Assembly: GCA_021324465.1 (NCBI GenBank)
Contig: JAJPJB010000084.1
Span: 54,823 to 118,822, forward strand
Source: Hyphomicrobiaceae bacterium
Lineage (GTDB): Bacteria > Pseudomonadota > Alphaproteobacteria > Rhizobiales > Xanthobacteraceae
DNA: 64,000 bases
Direction: 5' to 3'
Shown here: positions 61,191 to 64,000 of the stretch, in pieces
Position numbering within the stretch: the first letter of the stretch is position 1
How the letters are laid out: every line of letters starts with the position of its first letter
The notes under the pieces: model-generated
Database searches by the model: none
What the model was told of the DNA's origin: nothing
Seen by the model: the letters and a program-made list of their open reading frames with translations, nothing else
Translations under genes and position numbers: made by a program

Positions 61191-62501
61191 TTACCTGAAC
61201 ATATGCGACGGCAGCCACAGCGCGAGCGCCGGAAATGCAATCAAAATCACCAGCCGCACGATATCAGTCAAAATGAACGGCAACACGCCGGCGAAAATCG
61301 TGGCAAAGCTTACGTCCTGGACCACGCTTTTGATCACGAAGACATTCATGCCGACCGGCGGGTGAATAAGCCCAAGCTCGACCGTCATGACGATGATCAC
61401 GCCAAACCAGATCGGATCGAAGCCGAGCTGCGTGATCACCGGGAAGATGATCGGGATGGTCAGGATGATCATCGCGAGCGAATCCATGAGGCAGCCGAGC
61501 ACGATGTACATCACCATGATCAGCGCCAGCACGCCGTAGCGGCCGAGCCCAAGACCGGTCAGGAATTCCGTCACCTTTTGCGGCGTCTGCGTCACCGTCA
61601 GGAAATAGCCGAACAGAAGCGCGCCGATCAGCACGGTGAGCACGGCGGCTGCGGTCCGCACCGCCTGCAGTAGCGAGCGGCGAATCTCAGTGCGCTTGAG
61701 TCGGCCGCGCGCGACGCCGATCAACAGCGCCCCGGAAGCGCCCATGCCGCCGGCTTCCGTCGGGGTGAACAGCCCGCCATACAGGCCGCCGATCGCAAAG
61801 AGGAACAAAAGCAGCGTCGCCCAAATGTCGCGCAGACCGGCCCAGCGCTCCTTCCAGGAATGGCGCGGGGTGGCGGGAAGAAATTTCGGCCGCGCTTTGC
61901 CGATGAGCACGACGGTGAGCATGTCCATCGAGGCGGCCAACAGGCCGGGGATGATGCCGGCGATGAACAATTTGCCGATATCCTGCTCGGTGATGATGCC
62001 GTAGACCGCAAGCACGGTGGACGGCGGCAGCATGGCGCCGAGCGTGCCGCCGGCGGCGATCACGCCGGTGGCGAAGCTCTGCGGATAGTCGTAGCGCCGC
62101 ATTTCCGGATAGGCGACCGTGGCAAAGGTCGCCGCGGTAGCCACCGAGGAGCCGGAGATCGCGGCGAACCCGGCGCAAGCGGCGATCGTGGCAATGCCAA
62201 GCCCGCCTTTGAAATGGCCGACGAATGCATTGGCGGCGCGGAACAGCTCACGGCTCATGCCGGAATTCGACACGAAGGCACCCATCAGCAAAAACATCGG
62301 GATGACGCCGAATGTGTAGTCGGTCACCGTGCGCATCGAGGTGAGGCCCACGCTTTTCAGCGCCGCGGTGCCGCCCACGACATAAGCAAAGCCGGAGACG
62401 CCGACGAAGCCCATCGCCATGCCAACTGGCACGCGCAACAGCATCAGCGTGAACAATGAGGCAAACCCGATGATCGCGACCGCGTCGGTACTCAAATGCA
62501 C
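61191..62501 (-). CDS. dctM: TRAP transporter large permease (DctM)
   Basis: A 436-residue polytopic protein, the channel subunit of a tripartite ATP-independent transporter that uses sodium to import a carboxylate-type solute. Family segments are LRVPVGMAMGFVGVSGFAYV, VIAAGGTLGAMLPPSTVLAV and LGLIHPPVGMNVFVIKSVVQ. About twelve membrane helices are visible. It follows dctQ by 36 bases, completing the dctP-Q-M order on the minus strand. Confidence 0.95.
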   Translation of the reverse strand: MHLSTDAVAIIGFASLFTLMLLRVPVGMAMGFVGVSGFAYVVGGTAALKSVGLTSMRTVTDYTFGVIPMFLLMGAFVSNSGMSRELFRAANAFVGHFKGGLGIATIAACAGFAAISGSSVATAATFATVAYPEMRRYDYPQSFATGVIAAGGTLGAMLPPSTVLAVYGIITEQDIGKLFIAGIIPGLLAASMDMLTVVLIGKARPKFLPATPRHSWKERWAGLRDIWATLLLFLFAIGGLYGGLFTPTEAGGMGASGALLIGVARGRLKRTEIRRSLLQAVRTAAAVLTVLIGALLFGYFLTVTQTPQKVTEFLTGLGLGRYGVLALIMVMYIVLGCLMDSLAMIILTIPIIFPVITQLGFDPIWFGVIIVMTVELGLIHPPVGMNVFVIKSVVQDVSFATIFAGVLPFILTDIVRLVILIAFPALALWLPSHMFR

Positions 62502-62537
62502 ATGCGCCTCATCGGATTCAGGTCGGGAAACTGCGTC

Positions 62538-63086
62538 TTACTCGACCGGCTTGATCTGATACTGCCCGCCCAGGAGATCGGGATGGAAAATCAGTCGATA
62601 GGTGCGCACCGCGATCAGCAGCACGGCGGAGACATCACCGATCCAGGCGGCCAGATAGAACGGCCAGACCGGCAGCCGCAGATCGAAGGTCAGCACATGG
62701 TCGGCATAGGTGCCGCGCACCTTGTCGAACAGCGTATAGGTCTGCACCGTGACGACAAACAGCAGCACCAGGGTGGCAAAGACATCGATCACGCGCTGCA
62801 CTCGCGGCCCAACATTGGCATAGAGCAGATCAACCGTGATGTGATTGCCGCGATACGACGTCGCCGCAATGCCCCAGAAGATGAGAATACCGAGCAGCAG
62901 ACGACCGAAATCGTAGCTGTCGGGAATCTGCACCGAGAAGAAATAGCGCAGCATCACCGAGGCGAAGATATCGAGCGCAACGACGCCAACAAAGAAGGCG
63001 GCGATGAGTTCGATGCCGTCGATGAAGCGATCCATCGCATTGCGCGGCGCGGACCGGGGCGCGAATGGCACGTGCGGCTTTGCCAT
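62538..63086 (-). CDS. dctQ: TRAP transporter small permease (DctQ)
   Basis: A 182-residue four-helix membrane protein. SMILRYFFSVQIPDSYDF-like ASVMLRYFFSVQIPDSYDFG, then FWGIAATSYRGNHITVDLLY, match the DctQ family. ATG at 63086 (MAKPHVPFAPRSAPR). It lies between dctP and dctM and forms the membrane complex with DctM. Confidence 0.93.
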   Translation of the reverse strand: MAKPHVPFAPRSAPRNAMDRFIDGIELIAAFFVGVVALDIFASVMLRYFFSVQIPDSYDFGRLLLGILIFWGIAATSYRGNHITVDLLYANVGPRVQRVIDVFATLVLLFVVTVQTYTLFDKVRGTYADHVLTFDLRLPVWPFYLAAWIGDVSAVLLIAVRTYRLIFHPDLLGGQYQIKPVE

Positions 63087-63175
63087 GGTGGGCTACTCGA
63101 ATTGCGCCTTTTCGCAACGGCAAACGCAATGGCAAATGGTGGCGGCGGCAAGCCCCCGCACCGACCGGAACGCTG

Positions 63176-64000
63176 CTAGAAGCCCGCGTTATATTGCGTC
63201 AACGACGCCTGCAGCTCGTTGAAGATCGCGTCGGGATCGCCGCCGGCCTTCTTCACGTCGGCGGCCCATTTCTGCTTGAGCGGCTCGGCGGACTTTTTCC
63301 ATTGGGCCAGCTGGTCGTCGCTGATCTTGTAGACCTCCTGATCGGGCTCGGCCTTCAGCTTTTCCAGGCCGGCCGCTTCGAAATCGGCCCATGGATCGGC
63401 AAAGCGTGCGGCCCATTCGCCGGTGCAGTGCGCATCGATGATCTTTTTCTGCGCGTCCGACATCGCCGCGTAAGTCGCCGGAGACATGAGCCACTGAAAC
63501 ATGACCGAGCCGAGCGGCTCATCCATGTGATATTTGGTCACCTTGTCGATGCCGAACAAAAGCATCGAGCCCCATGGAAAGGTGACGGCATCGGCGACGC
63601 CCTTGGCGAGAATGTCGCGCACCTCGGGCGCGCTCGACTGCACATTGGTGCCGCCGAGCTGCGTCACCCAGGCGGCGATCGTGCCCTGCGCCGGCCGAAC
63701 CTTCATGCCCTTGATGTCGTCAGGCACCATGATCTTCTTGGTCGAGGAATGCCATGCCAGAGGATCGAGCACGAAGGAGAAGCAATAATGCACGTCCTTC
63801 ATCTCGCTCGCGGCATATTTGCGATACCAGGCGTCGATGGCCCGATTGCCGCCTTTGGCGTGACCGACAAGGAACGGCAATTCGCCGGCCGCGATGATCG
63901 GAAAGCGGCCGGGCTGATAGCCTGGATTGACGTAGACAAAATCGGCGATGCCGTCGCGCGCCATGTCGTAATGATCGAAGGCTTTGCCGAGCTGCTGCGA
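63176..64000 (-). CDS. dctP: TRAP transporter solute-binding protein DctP (5' end outside window)
   Basis: This is the C-terminal part of the periplasmic binding protein; the frame stays open to the right edge (QQLGKAFDHYDMARDGIADF), so the start and signal peptide are beyond it. Segments IKGMKVRPAQGTIAAWVTQL, GGTNVQSSAPEVRDILAKG and FPWGSMLLFGIDKVTKYHMD match the DctP family. It should define the substrate of the downstream dctQ-dctM pair; the ligand is unknown. Confidence 0.93.
   Translation of the reverse strand, partial: SQQLGKAFDHYDMARDGIADFVYVNPGYQPGRFPIIAAGELPFLVGHAKGGNRAIDAWYRKYAASEMKDVHYCFSFVLDPLAWHSSTKKIMVPDDIKGMKVRPAQGTIAAWVTQLGGTNVQSSAPEVRDILAKGVADAVTFPWGSMLLFGIDKVTKYHMDEPLGSVMFQWLMSPATYAAMSDAQKKIIDAHCTGEWAARFADPWADFEAAGLEKLKAEPDQEVYKISDDQLAQWKKSAEPLKQKWAADVKKAGGDPDAIFNELQASLTQYNAGF

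Overview
The window (about 63% G+C by eye, dense genes, almost no AT-rich tracts) looks like the chromosome of an alphaproteobacterium of the order Hyphomicrobiales (Rhizobiales), close to Bradyrhizobiaceae/Xanthobacteraceae. The reasons are the gene blocks lptC-lptA-lptB-(x)-rpoN-hpf-ptsN, hsp20-DUF1150, carD/fdxA/S4/SUV3-like helicase, bolA-dnaJ-cobS-cobT, aroK-aroB-corC, and comF-grxC-nit-DUF1178-ubiG; the PhyR-NepR-EcfG general stress cascade; and dispersed intergenic repeats of types common in rhizobial genomes. Most of the window is core chromosome, with a few accessory insertions.

Layout. 1-8.3 kb: LPS export genes (lptC cut by the window edge, lptA, lptB), then two reverse-strand membrane glycosyltransferase genes that split lptB from rpoN, then hpf and ptsN. 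8.3-10.6 kb: small heat-shock protein with DUF1150, a DedA protein and a small lipoprotein. 10.7-16.4 kb: an accessory catabolic-looking group (two-domain VOC protein, flavoprotein hydroxylase, class III CoA-transferase, Pht5/binding-protein-like protein, FMN alpha-hydroxyacid oxidase) containing intergenic repeats. 16.6-21 kb: tRNA-Arg(CCT), a secreted nuclease-like protein, a 14-bp tandem array, an M48 lipoprotein protease, a DUF4118 membrane protein and an unknown anchored protein. 21-27.6 kb: carD, fdxA, S4 protein, SUV3-like helicase, DUF3108 protein. 27.6-35.9 kb: rpmB, cobT, cobS, J-domain protein, bolA, VOC protein, CorC-type transporter, aroB, aroK. 36-40.1 kb: a 49-codon membrane miniprotein, xerD, accA and an L,D-transpeptidase lipoprotein. 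40.2-45.8 kb: secA (two apparent 1-base deletions), a parvulin, argJ. 45.9-51.2 kb: mutT, a lone Flp pilin, methyltransferase, comF, grxC, nitrilase-like, DUF1178, ubiG, a small conserved-looking protein. 51.3-54.1 kb: Ldh-family oxidoreductase, alpha/beta hydrolase and acetoacetate decarboxylase-like protein. 54.1-61.1 kb: patatin, an HWE-type histidine kinase, a second L,D-transpeptidase, and the phyR / nepR-ecfG locus with divergent EcfG-type promoters. 61.2-64 kb: a TRAP transporter (dctM, dctQ, partial dctP).

How genes work together. LptC/A/B form part of the LPS export machine. PhyR, NepR and EcfG form a partner-switching general stress module, and the kinase 2.4 kb away is a plausible input. 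CobS and CobT are two subunits of the aerobic cobaltochelatase. AroK/AroB belong to the shikimate pathway. SecA and the parvulin belong to protein export and periplasmic folding. The items most worth checking are the double frameshift in secA, the glycosyltransferase insertion in the lptB-rpoN block, the catabolic group at 10.7-16.4 kb, the divergent stress promoters, and the 14-bp array. I found no CRISPR array, prophage, insertion sequence or rRNA, and no clearly new defence or mobile system.
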